Source of the DNA: a virus
DNA length: 64,000 nt
Strand: one strand, 5' to 3'
IMG/VR virus record: IMGVR_UViG_3300025012_000045
Coordinates: 1 to 64,000 of that record
Shown here piece after piece: positions 1 to 6,034 of this stretch; within the stretch, counting starts at the first letter, position 1, and the number at the start of each line of letters is the position of its first letter. Made by a program: the position numbers and the translations under genes. The notes under the pieces were generated by a model, which had not been told where the DNA came from, ran no database searches, and worked only from the letters and a program-made list of their open reading frames with translations.

Positions 1-252
1 AAAGCGGAAGATGCTGGTACTTATTGTATAGCAGTAAATCCAAAAGGCACAACAATAAAATGCAGTAATTGTGGTACTCTCGAACCTAAAACCCTCTATG
101 AACGCTCTCATAAGTGTACTACTTGTGGGTTTGAAACTACGAGAGACCATAATGCTGCTATTAATATTCATAAGTTGGGTATCAACTTGGTTGGTAATCA
201 TAATCATTTATGCTTATTTTCCGAATCTTCTTTGCCCCTTGGCAAGAAGTAG
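1..252 (+). CDS. tnpB: TnpB (IS605 OrfB family), C-terminal part, cut by window edge
   Basis: The reading frame is open from base 1 to a TAG at 250-252, so only the last 83 residues are visible. They hold the zinc-ribbon CxxC (CSNCG), a second CxxC (CTTCG) about 20 residues later, and the RDHNAAINI motif that carries the last catalytic Asp of the RuvC-like nuclease domain. TnpB proteins are RNA-guided nucleases encoded by IS200/IS605-type elements. This copy has a normal zinc finger, unlike the second TnpB at 50391-51620, so the two belong to different subfamilies. A guide RNA might overlap the 3' end, but I cannot define it. The element's left part lies outside the window. Confidence 0.9.
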   Translation, partial: KAEDAGTYCIAVNPKGTTIKCSNCGTLEPKTLYERSHKCTTCGFETTRDHNAAINIHKLGINLVGNHNHLCLFSESSLPLGKK

Positions 253-280
253 TTCACGTCCATTATGTCTACCGTTTCCA

Positions 281-607
281 TCACTCTGGTATAATTTTTT
301 TTATATTATTAAATTTCCATTCTGTAGAAGTATATCTATCATTATGCGCAAATTCAATATTATTAATTTTATATTTTCTTAATATATGACCAATAAATTC
401 TAAAAACCATTTATCTAAAGTAACCCATTCATAATCAAGTCCAAACCTATCTGCAAATTTTCTTTTTATACCTTTCTGTGAATCAATATAATACCCCCTG
501 CAAATTTTATCATCTTCAAATAACGAGAATTTTCCTCCAATAATATCAAATCCTTTTGAATCTACATAACTTTTGATTTCCTCTTTACATTTTTTTGGTA
601 ATCTCAT
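281..607 (-). CDS. Hypothetical protein, 108 aa
   Basis: I do not recognise this family. It is a soluble, charged protein with an aromatic-rich C-terminal half (WVTLDKWFLEF, later EWKFNN) and no membrane segment. It is the last gene of a three-gene minus-strand operon. Its ATG overlaps the TGA of the HAD phosphatase gene (ATGA), so translation is probably coupled. It ends 28 bases from the convergent TnpB gene. Confidence 0.7.
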   Translation of the reverse strand: MRLPKKCKEEIKSYVDSKGFDIIGGKFSLFEDDKICRGYYIDSQKGIKRKFADRFGLDYEWVTLDKWFLEFIGHILRKYKINNIEFAHNDRYTSTEWKFNNIKKIIPE

Positions 608-1170
608 AATAATTTTTCAATTTTTTCAATAGTTTCTTTTAATAATTTATTATTAAATCCATTTTTAAATTCGGTTTTTATACAATGTTTTTTATCAATG
701 TATTGAATAATATCATAATTAATATCATCATCAATAACCATGTAAATTGAATTTTCTTTATCATTATCTTTTAACCATTGTAAAATTTCCTTCCCCCTGG
801 GGCTGTCATGTAATCTAACTCTGTCTGTTTTTCCAATAATATTTGTTAAATATAGACCTTTGATATTGAATAAATCTTTTAATTCTTCAATTGTTCTTCC
901 TATTCTCCACGTACTTGAAATAACATAATTAACAATATATCCCTGTTCGTGGAAATATAATTGTAATTTATGGATGTTTGAAATACAATTTCTATCAAAG
1001 GGCCAATATTTCATAGACGTATTAATGAACGGTAAATTTTTTCTCTTTAATATTTCATTGAACTTGGTGGTTGGTTTTTCACCCATGTATTCTTTCCATA
1101 AATCATAAATGGAATTATTTGTTGCAATAACCCCATCAATATCCAAAAATATTATAATTTCTTTTTTCAT
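604..1170 (-). CDS. HAD-superfamily phosphatase, RNA-repair type
   Basis: A 188-residue protein with the HAD signature: motif I FLDIDGVIA near residues 8-16 (nucleophile Asp and acid/base Asp), motif II in ISSTWR near residue 85, and an acidic motif MVIDDDI near residue 143. Spacing and size resemble the small HAD domain found in Swiss-army-knife RNA-repair proteins and in phage 3'-phosphatases. The likely activity is removal of phosphate from nucleic-acid ends or nucleotides. It is coupled to its neighbours on both sides by ATGA overlaps. An RNA ligase is encoded at 61930-62934, which makes an end-healing role plausible, but that is inference. Confidence 0.75.
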   Translation of the reverse strand: MKKEIIIFLDIDGVIATNNSIYDLWKEYMGEKPTTKFNEILKRKNLPFINTSMKYWPFDRNCISNIHKLQLYFHEQGYIVNYVISSTWRIGRTIEELKDLFNIKGLYLTNIIGKTDRVRLHDSPRGKEILQWLKDNDKENSIYMVIDDDINYDIIQYIDKKHCIKTEFKNGFNNKLLKETIEKIEKLL

Positions 1171-1448
1171 TTTTTGTATAAATCGTGAGTATCTATATCC
1201 GTATAAGTTTTAACTAATTTTCTGACATCTTGACCAACCTTTTCAACCATGTTTATTCTATCTTGAATATCCATTTTTTCATCGGATTGCAATTCCCAGA
1301 TTTTATCCATTAAAACGGACATAAATATTTTAATTCCTGCTCTAAATCCATCTATTGTATATTCTGGTTTTATTCTTGAATTTAGTTCAAATTCCCAAAG
1401 AGTGTCCTCTATTTCAGATAAAATCGGACTTAATTTTTTTCCTATCAT
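1167..1448 (-). CDS. Hypothetical helical protein, 93 aa
   Basis: The first gene of the minus-strand operon 1448-281. The protein is predicted mostly helical and acidic with no known motif and no membrane span. The ATG lies 25 bases downstream of a clear TAnnTTTG promoter, and its TGA overlaps the start of the HAD gene. Function unknown. Confidence 0.7.
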   Translation of the reverse strand: MIGKKLSPILSEIEDTLWEFELNSRIKPEYTIDGFRAGIKIFMSVLMDKIWELQSDEKMDIQDRINMVEKVGQDVRKLVKTYTDIDTHDLYKK

Positions 1449-1472
1449 GCTATTTTTTATTTATTAATAATA

Positions 1473-1504
1473 CAAAGGTAAGTAAAATAATTGAAATAAA
1501 CAAA
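1473..1504 (-). promoter_or_regulatory. Bacteroidota-type promoter for operon 1448-281
   Basis: On the minus strand, TTTG (1504-1501), 20 bases, then TACCTTTG (1480-1473). This matches the Bacteroidota sigma-A consensus TTTG-N19-21-TAnnTTTG. Confidence 0.8.
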
Positions 1505-1530
1505 TATTTTATCAATTTTTTTAATATAAG

Positions 1531-1549
1531 TAAATATTTATATAAAAAT
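1531..1549 (+). promoter_or_regulatory. Candidate phage late promoter motif
   Basis: TAAATATTTATATAAAAAT lies directly before the ATG at 1550. The same ATATTTATATAAA core precedes many virion genes on both strands. It contains a TATAAA(A)A block like the T4 late promoter TATAAATA. Being so close to the ATG, it could also be a translation signal or give a leaderless mRNA. Confidence 0.5.
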
Positions 1550-2107
1550 ATGAAAATAGTAATCACAGAAAGTCAATTAAAACGAGTTATTGAAAATATT
1601 ATAAATGAAGTTTATGATGATATTAATGAACCAGCAAAATTGAAAAATGTTAATATAGAAAAAAGTGATGAAAAACAATTAATTATTAAATTTTCAACAA
1701 TATCTGGAAATAATTATGCTATTGAAGCATATGTTGATAATTTTGATAGTAAAGTGGGGGAAACAACAATAAAAACAATACAACAATATAATGAAAATAA
1801 ACCAGTATATTTTATAAGATTTGGAACTTATGAAAATAATAAAATAGATGTAAAACCATTAACACAGAATAAAGAATCATTAACTATTTTAAGAACAGTT
1901 TTTCATTATTTAAATGAATACATTAATAAATATGATGTAAGAGTTATATATTTTACGGCAGATTCGGATAGTAGAATAGTTGCATATAAAAGATTTATAG
2001 ATAAATTTGGTAAAGATTTTCTATTATTTAGTGAAAAAGATAGATTAGTTGGCAATATTGGTTTTGTTATTAAAAAGGAAGATTATGAAAAAGCAATACA
2101 AAAATAA
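1550..2107 (+). CDS. Virion-associated GNAT-like protein with TESQ N-terminal peptide (copy 1)
   Basis: 185 residues. The N-terminus reads IVITESQLKRVIENIINE, the shared amphipathic peptide seen in many proteins here, ending in an I-I-x-E site like those cut by T4-type prohead proteases. The body (IRFGTYEN, TVFHYLNEYI, VIYFTADSDSRIVAYKRFI) resembles a widespread phage family with a GNAT-like fold; no acetyltransferase activity is shown. The frame is open upstream from 1355, but the ATG at 1550 is chosen because the late motif and the conserved peptide start there. Paralogs lie at 30057-30629 and 32508-33071. It overlaps the next gene by 23 bases. Confidence 0.75.
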   Translation: MKIVITESQLKRVIENIINEVYDDINEPAKLKNVNIEKSDEKQLIIKFSTISGNNYAIEAYVDNFDSKVGETTIKTIQQYNENKPVYFIRFGTYENNKIDVKPLTQNKESLTILRTVFHYLNEYINKYDVRVIYFTADSDSRIVAYKRFIDKFGKDFLLFSEKDRLVGNIGFVIKKEDYEKAIQK

Positions 2108-2363
2108 ATTATTAAAACTTAAAAATAATCATAAATTAACTTATAATGAATGTTATATAGTTTTAAAAGATATTTTATTTAAAGAATTAAATATAAAGAA
2201 TATAATAAAAGGTGATTTTCTTAATATTTATGAATTATATTATCAAATTGAAAAAATATTAAATATTCATATATGGGACGATGTGGCAGAAGAAATAAAA
2301 ACAGTTAATGATTTAAGTTTAATCGTTTTTAATGAATTATTAAATAAGAAGATAATAAAATAA
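2085..2363 (+). CDS. ACP-like small helical protein (copy 1)
   Basis: 92 residues starting MKKQYKNKL. The C-terminal pattern IEKILNIHIWDDVAEEIKTV followed by NDLSLIV parallels helices III-IV of acyl carrier protein (D/N-I-x-I-x-D-E, then T-V-x-D-L). The DSL phosphopantetheine serine is missing, so it cannot act as a normal carrier. Paralogs at 29783-30076 and 32246-32533 always follow a TESQ/GNAT-like gene and overlap it by about 20-26 bases, so the two proteins probably work together. The start at 2085 is chosen by alignment with the paralogs. The ACP resemblance is my reading, not a search result. Confidence 0.6.
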   Translation: MKKQYKNKLLKLKNNHKLTYNECYIVLKDILFKELNIKNIIKGDFLNIYELYYQIEKILNIHIWDDVAEEIKTVNDLSLIVFNELLNKKIIK

Positions 2364-2364
2364 T

Positions 2365-2925
2365 ATGAATATATTAATAACAGAATCCCAGTTTAAAAGA
2401 TTAATTGAAAATATTATTGATGAAAATATTAATCCAAAATATTTAACAGTTGATTATTTTAAAGAGAGAATTCCTTTTTTAAAAGAATACAAAATTATAC
2501 ATAGTCCAGATATTAATCCTCATCAAACCATAAAAGATAGAATTGAAATGAGACTGGAATCATATAATAAAAATATTGATTCATATGTTGGTGATACCAT
2601 TTATACTTTTCCCCAGTTTAATATAATATCAGAATTTATGTATTATTCTTATAAAATTCGTGATAACATTTTTTATATATTTTTGATAAAAAATAGATTT
2701 TATATTATTAAACCAAAAAATATGGATGATTTATTATATCGAGTATTTTTAGAGGGAGGTAAAATGAAAGAAAAAGAATTTTCAAAAACACATGAAATTA
2801 TTTTAAAGGGGGGAGAAAAAATACCAGAACAAAAATTAAATGAAATAGTTAATGATATTAATAGTAGATTATTCAAAATAGAAGAGTTTAGCAATAAATT
2901 AGGCATACCTTTATTTAATTTTTAG
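2365..2925 (+). CDS. TESQ-peptide protein, 186 aa, probable packaged virion protein
   Basis: It starts ILITESQFKRLIENIIDE, the shared N-terminal peptide, followed by an unrecognised alpha/beta body rich in Tyr and Ile (FYIFLIKNRFYIIKPKNMDDL). It lies 1 base after the preceding ACP-like gene, so it is in the same transcript. A possible prohead-protease site is IIDE near residue 19. I infer that it is carried inside the capsid; its enzymatic role is unknown. Confidence 0.7.
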   Translation: MNILITESQFKRLIENIIDENINPKYLTVDYFKERIPFLKEYKIIHSPDINPHQTIKDRIEMRLESYNKNIDSYVGDTIYTFPQFNIISEFMYYSYKIRDNIFYIFLIKNRFYIIKPKNMDDLLYRVFLEGGKMKEKEFSKTHEIILKGGEKIPEQKLNEIVNDINSRLFKIEEFSNKLGIPLFNF

Positions 2926-2940
2926 ATATTTATTAATAAA
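2923..2940 (+). promoter_or_regulatory. Candidate late promoter motif
   Basis: TAGATATTTATTAATAAA begins at the stop codon of the preceding gene and lies 10 bases before the ATG of the structural gene at 2951. It is a variant of the ATATTTATATAAA motif. Confidence 0.45.
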
Positions 2941-2950
2941 AATATAATCA

Positions 2951-4387
2951 ATGGGAATTTATAAAACATTTTTTAGTGCTTCAACAGCAATTCAAAGAAA
3001 TAAACTAACTAATATTAGTTTGAATCCAGTTTATGAACTATATTATGGTGGGGGGTCAGTTACAGCATCAACTAAATATACCAGATTTATATTTAGATTT
3101 GATACGTCAAAAATAAGAAAAAAGTATTCTGATAAAGAAATAATGAGTGGAAATGTTATTTCTCATAAAATAAAGATGACGAATAGTTCTTCATTTGATG
3201 AAAGATTATTAGGAAACGAATTAGTAAAAGGTAGAACAAGAGCAAATGACATACCATTAATTTTATGGCAAGTTCCAACAGGAGAAACGTGGAATTCTGG
3301 GATTGGCTGGGAATATGATTTTGCAAATAAAAATGCAGATTTTGGACTTACGCAAAAAATAACAGAAGATTCACCTAATTGGTTTGATAGAAATAAAACA
3401 ACTAAATGGTTACAATCTGGAATTTATTCTGGAAATACACCTACAGATTTAATTGGTTCACAACACTTTTCATTAGGAAATGAAAATTTGGAAATTGATT
3501 GTACAGAAATTGTTGAAAAATGGATAAGCGGGGGGACAGCAAATAATGGCCTGGGACTATCCTTGTCAGGAAATTTTGAAACTCTCACCTCAACTACAAT
3601 TAATACAATTGGTTTTTTTAGCCGTCATACAAATACAATTTATGAACCTTATTTGGAAACAATATGGAGTGGAGATACAATAAATGATAATAGAAACAGG
3701 TTTTTTATTGATAAAACTAATAGATTATTTTTATATACAAATAAAGGAAAAGACCCCACTAATTTAGATTCAATTCCTTCACAAGTAACTATAAGAGATT
3801 ACGATGATAATATTTTCAGTGCAATAACTGGCACAAATGTTAATCAATTAACTAAAGGAGTTTATTATGTTGATGTATTAGTACCCAATTCTGCCAATAC
3901 AATGAATAATTATACATTAACTCAATGGCTAGATGTATGGAGTGGAATTACAATTGACAAAATTTCCCTTCCAGCCATAGAAATGAATTTTATTTTAAAA
4001 GATAATAAAGAATATTATAATTTTGGAAATAATAGTGAAGAACCAGATAAATTTGGTTTTTCTTTCTATGGAATTCTTCGTGGAGAACGAATTCTTAGGG
4101 GTGATATTAAAAAATTATTTGTTATTGCCAAAAAAGAATTTAATCCAGAAGATGAGGTTGTAATTGGCGGTTTACAATACCGTTTGTATATAAAACAGGG
4201 CCGGGAACAAATTGATATAATTTCATGGACCGATGTTCATAGAACATTCAATAATAATTATTTAACCATTGACACATCGTTTTTATTGGAACATGAATAT
4301 TTTATTCAATTAAAATTAAAAAGTAATAATACTGAAGTAACGATTAATGAGAATTTAAATTTTTTTGTTGTTGAAAATTTAAATTAA
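2951..4387 (+). CDS. Virion structural protein with DNRLRE-like adhesion domain
   Basis: 478 residues, beta-rich, with many Asn, Thr and Gly. The N-terminal half has the layout of DNRLRE/CBM-like domains: strand-rich, then LEIDCTEIVEKWISGG, then GLGLSLSGNFE. The C-terminal half has repeated beta segments (ITIDKISLPAIEMNFIL, EVVIGGLQYRLYIKQGRE). No signal peptide or membrane span is present. Its candidate late promoter and neighbours suggest a tail, fibre or baseplate surface component. The exact position in the particle is unknown. Confidence 0.65.
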   Translation: MGIYKTFFSASTAIQRNKLTNISLNPVYELYYGGGSVTASTKYTRFIFRFDTSKIRKKYSDKEIMSGNVISHKIKMTNSSSFDERLLGNELVKGRTRANDIPLILWQVPTGETWNSGIGWEYDFANKNADFGLTQKITEDSPNWFDRNKTTKWLQSGIYSGNTPTDLIGSQHFSLGNENLEIDCTEIVEKWISGGTANNGLGLSLSGNFETLTSTTINTIGFFSRHTNTIYEPYLETIWSGDTINDNRNRFFIDKTNRLFLYTNKGKDPTNLDSIPSQVTIRDYDDNIFSAITGTNVNQLTKGVYYVDVLVPNSANTMNNYTLTQWLDVWSGITIDKISLPAIEMNFILKDNKEYYNFGNNSEEPDKFGFSFYGILRGERILRGDIKKLFVIAKKEFNPEDEVVIGGLQYRLYIKQGREQIDIISWTDVHRTFNNNYLTIDTSFLLEHEYFIQLKLKSNNTEVTINENLNFFVVENLN

Positions 4388-4403
4388 GTTTTTTATCAAA
4401 AAA

Positions 4404-4418
4404 TAGATATTTATAAAT
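4404..4418 (+). promoter_or_regulatory. Candidate late promoter motif
   Basis: TAGATATTTATAAAT before the ATG at 4422. It includes an exact TATAAATA, the T4 late promoter octamer, at 4412-4419. Confidence 0.5.
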
Positions 4419-4421
4419 AAT

Positions 4422-4805
4422 ATGACTAGTAAATATTTATTTTATCCTTTTACAGGACAATATGAAAATGATAATAGTTTTAATGTTGCATTAATTAATT
4501 GTTGTGTTTATAAACAAATAGAAGTTCCATTATTAATCAATGTTGATAAAAATAAAGAAGAATATTTAAAAAAATTAAATCTTAAAAATGGGAATAACCT
4601 AAATAAGTTATTTCAATATGGGGGAATTGTTATAATAAATCATCCTTTATTAAATATTAATCATTCTTTTTTAATGATAAAAGATGAAGATAATACTTAT
4701 GTTTTGATTAATTCATTTATGGGCCCAAGGATATTATCTGGAATATCAAAAGAAAGAATAGAAAATACTTTTAATATCGTTGATGGATATTATTTTTCAA
4801 AGTGA
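4422..4805 (+). CDS. Hypothetical protein, 127 aa
   Basis: Not recognised. It is an alpha/beta protein with a central hydrophobic stretch (GGIVIINHPLLNINHSFLMI) whose closely spaced His residues could belong to a small papain-like or transglutaminase-like fold, together with the two Cys in INCCVY near residue 25. This is only a guess from pattern. A candidate late motif directly upstream groups it with virion genes. It is the last plus-strand gene before the accessory island. Confidence 0.55.
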   Translation: MTSKYLFYPFTGQYENDNSFNVALINCCVYKQIEVPLLINVDKNKEEYLKKLNLKNGNNLNKLFQYGGIVIINHPLLNINHSFLMIKDEDNTYVLINSFMGPRILSGISKERIENTFNIVDGYYFSK

Positions 4806-4811
4806 ATGCTA

Positions 4812-4842
4812 TTGACTTTTTAAAATATTATGTTTATCTTTG
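4812..4842 (+). promoter_or_regulatory. Bacteroidota-type promoter, duplicated at 45281
   Basis: TTGAC (4812-4816), 18 bases, TATCTTTG (4835-4842). About 55 bases around it are nearly identical to 45273-45335. Here no gene follows on the plus strand: transcription would run into the attC-like structure and antisense to the tRNA. Confidence 0.7.
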
Positions 4843-4936
4843 TATTATATATTAAAAAAATAACGTTTTAAGGGTTTATGAAGTTGGGGTTTAAAAATTC
4901 AAATGATATTAATGAAAACATAATGTAAAAAAATAT

Positions 4937-5048
4937 TTTCCTGGACGGATTTGAACCGACATCTTCCTCTCAGTCTCGTAGTATCTTTTAAAAAGGATAT
5001 TATTAAAATTAAACAAAGAGGTGTTTTATCCGGTTAAACTACAGGAAA
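4937..5048 (-). tRNA. tRNA gene with a 46-nt anticodon loop (39-nt insertion)
   Basis: The minus strand folds as a tRNA: 7-bp acceptor TTTCCTG/CAGGAAA with no mismatch, D arm GTTT/AAAC around a GG-containing loop, anticodon stem CCTCT (5021-5017) with AGAGG (4970-4966), and a T arm with TTCAAAT loop and one T-T mismatch. The anticodon loop (4971-5016) is 46 nt instead of 7 and contains an internal hairpin (TATC..GATA with T and A runs). The anticodon cannot be assigned with confidence. No CCA is encoded. It has its own promoter 16 bases upstream. It may be an intron-bearing tRNA, an inactivated gene or a tRNA-like RNA. Confidence 0.65.
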
Positions 5049-5064
5049 ATATTTTTTTATTTCA

Positions 5065-5095
5065 CAAAGATAACTGTTTAAAATGAAATTGTCAA
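5065..5095 (-). promoter_or_regulatory. Promoter of the interrupted tRNA gene
   Basis: On the minus strand, TTGAC (5095-5091), 18 bases, TATCTTTG (5072-5065). The tRNA 5' end at 5048 is 16 bases downstream, a normal distance for a short 5' leader. Confidence 0.75.
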
Positions 5096-5138
5096 CCCCA
5101 ATTTCATAAACCCTTTGTTATCACACGTTTTAAAATCT

Positions 5139-5444
5139 TTTTTGTCAATCGGGATGATATTATTTACAGAAATTCAATATCAATTCTTTTAGTTCAATGA
5201 AAAATTTGTATATTTCATATCTGTTAACAATAATCGCAATAATAATCGCAATAATCGCAAATAACTGTGTTGGTTTTTGTTTATGTAGTTTTGTTATTGG
5301 ATTAAATATAGTTGATTTTTTTAGTAGTTCAGATTCAGACGAATAGTCGGGGTTAACTGGTTTAATATTATTTCTGAATTTATTCCTTATACTTTCCAGA
5401 AATTTGTAATAAATGTCAAGTTGATTCATTTTTGTCAGTCGGGA
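5139..5444. repeat. Direct repeats flanking a small membrane-protein gene
   Basis: TTTTTGTCAATCGGGAT at 5138-5154 and TTTTTGTCAGTCGGGAT at about 5428-5444 (16 of 17 bases alike) bracket the gene 5160-5429 exactly, one at its stop and one at its start. This suggests the gene moved or duplicated as a unit. Confidence 0.5.
5160..5429 (-). CDS. Small single-span membrane protein, 89 aa
   Basis: The N-terminal half is soluble and basic. Residues about 58-70 form a hydrophobic segment (FAIIAIIIAIIV) encoded by a microsatellite-like run of AATAATCGC units (5229-5259). The C-terminus is helical. The function is not recognised; a small membrane toxin or holin-like protein is possible but unproven. 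It lies upstream of attC-like site I on the same strand, the position of a cassette gene, and is flanked by direct repeats. Confidence 0.55.
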   Translation of the reverse strand: MNQLDIYYKFLESIRNKFRNNIKPVNPDYSSESELLKKSTIFNPITKLHKQKPTQLFAIIAIIIAIIVNRYEIYKFFIELKELILNFCK

Positions 5445-5515
5445 TATTTATAAGTATATGAAAATACATTCAATATCATATTCACCAAAATTAATAAAAC
5501 TTATTAAGATTTTTT

Positions 5516-5686
5516 ATGATTATTTTAAAAAAGAAAATAAAATATGTAACTTATCCTAACTCTGTACCTGGAAAGAAAATCATAACTTATTATCTGTTTT
5601 TTGTACCAGTTTTAAGATTAACAGTAGAACATCAAAAACCAGATAATTATGATTTTAGAATACTATTAGATTCACCTAGATTTTAA
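5516..5686 (+). CDS. Small hypothetical protein, 56 aa
   Basis: An open frame from ATG 5516 to TAA 5684-5686 with protein-like composition: basic N-terminus, a hydrophobic stretch ITYYLFFVPVLRL, then DNYDFRILLDSPRF. It overlaps the convergent gene 5672-5869 by 15 bases at their stops. No recognised family. A shorter frame starting at 5459 overlaps its beginning and could be a leader. Confidence 0.4.
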   Translation: MIILKKKIKYVTYPNSVPGKKIITYYLFFVPVLRLTVEHQKPDNYDFRILLDSPRF

Positions 5687-5869
5687 GGTTTTATTTATTT
5701 CTTTGAGTTCTTTACCAATTGTCTCAAGTGTAGTCAAAATGTGTTCATTTACTCTGGAATTAAAATAATGAATATACTCATTCATTTTTTCTTCTGGTAT
5801 TAGTCCTCCAGTATCTTTTTCAAATGATTTCTTCCAAAGTTCAAAATAATTTGGTGGTTTGTAAGTCAT
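5672..5869 (-). CDS. Small helical protein, 65 aa
   Basis: An acidic/basic helical protein starting MTYKPPNYFELWKKSF and ending in a coiled-coil-like helix (ETIGKELKEINKTLKSR). A good promoter ends 4 bases before its ATG, so the mRNA would be nearly leaderless. Function unknown. Confidence 0.6.
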   Translation of the reverse strand: MTYKPPNYFELWKKSFEKDTGGLIPEEKMNEYIHYFNSRVNEHILTTLETIGKELKEINKTLKSR

Positions 5870-5873
5870 ACCA

Positions 5874-5904
5874 CAAAGATATAACTTTATATTCTAAAAT
5901 CAAA
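5874..5904 (-). promoter_or_regulatory. Promoter for the 65-aa gene
   Basis: On the minus strand, TTTG (5904-5901), 19 bases, TATCTTTG (5881-5874). Confidence 0.75.
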
Positions 5905-5905
5905 T

Positions 5906-6031
5906 TTATTTAATTTGTATAATACTAAAATCTTTATCTATTAATTTTTTATTTAAATACCAAACCAAAAATACTATTGTAAGTGAAAGTGTCAATAATA
6001 TAACTGTCCCAAAATAAAGAATTGTTATCAC
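5906..6031 (-). CDS. Small membrane peptide, 41 aa (GTG start)
   Basis: A GTG start at 6031-6029 and TAA at 5908-5906 give a 41-residue protein with one strong membrane helix (LYFGTVILLTLSLTIVFLVW) and a lysine-rich tail. It begins a few bases after the stop of the upstream gene, and its start codon sits inside a copy of the recurrent GTGTGATAAC motif. Start codon and expression are uncertain. Confidence 0.4.
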   Translation of the reverse strand: MITILYFGTVILLTLSLTIVFLVWYLNKKLIDKDFSIIQIK

Positions 6032-6034
6032 ACT

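Larger units (their letters stand above)
4860..5126 (-). repeat. attC-like imperfect inverted-repeat structure (site I)
   Basis: Three paired blocks in register: ATAAC (4860-4864) with GTTAT (5117-5121), a 12-bp perfect pair AGGGTTTATGAA (4871-4882) with its complement (5103-5114), and TTGGGGTT (4884-4891) with AACCCCAA (5094-5101), separated by single unpaired bases. Read on the minus strand it begins GTGTGATAACAAAGGGTTTA and ends AAAACGTTAT, the same as site II at 49313-49447. This layout (outer GTTAT/ATAAC boxes, inner boxes, long variable centre) is that of integron attC recombination sites. The centre holds a tRNA gene and its promoter. The integron interpretation is inference; no integrase is in the window. 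Confidence 0.55.

Noticed and set aside
71-382. Long plus-strand frame at the left edge
   Set aside because: It overlaps the TnpB C-terminus in another frame. The TnpB frame has clear zinc-finger and RuvC motifs, and the alternative protein is low-complexity and hydrophobic.
1355-1549. Upstream extension of the TESQ/GNAT-like gene
   Set aside because: The extension overlaps the opposite-strand operon and its promoter, and the paralogs all start at the TESQ peptide.
4860-5126. Site I as an ordinary bidirectional terminator
   Set aside because: The arms are more than 200 bases apart with a transcribed tRNA between them, and the outer blocks match site II with different content, which terminators would not require.
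5228-5262. Repeats AATAATCGC as a CRISPR or regulatory repeat
   Set aside because: They are short contiguous units without spacers and encode a membrane helix in frame.
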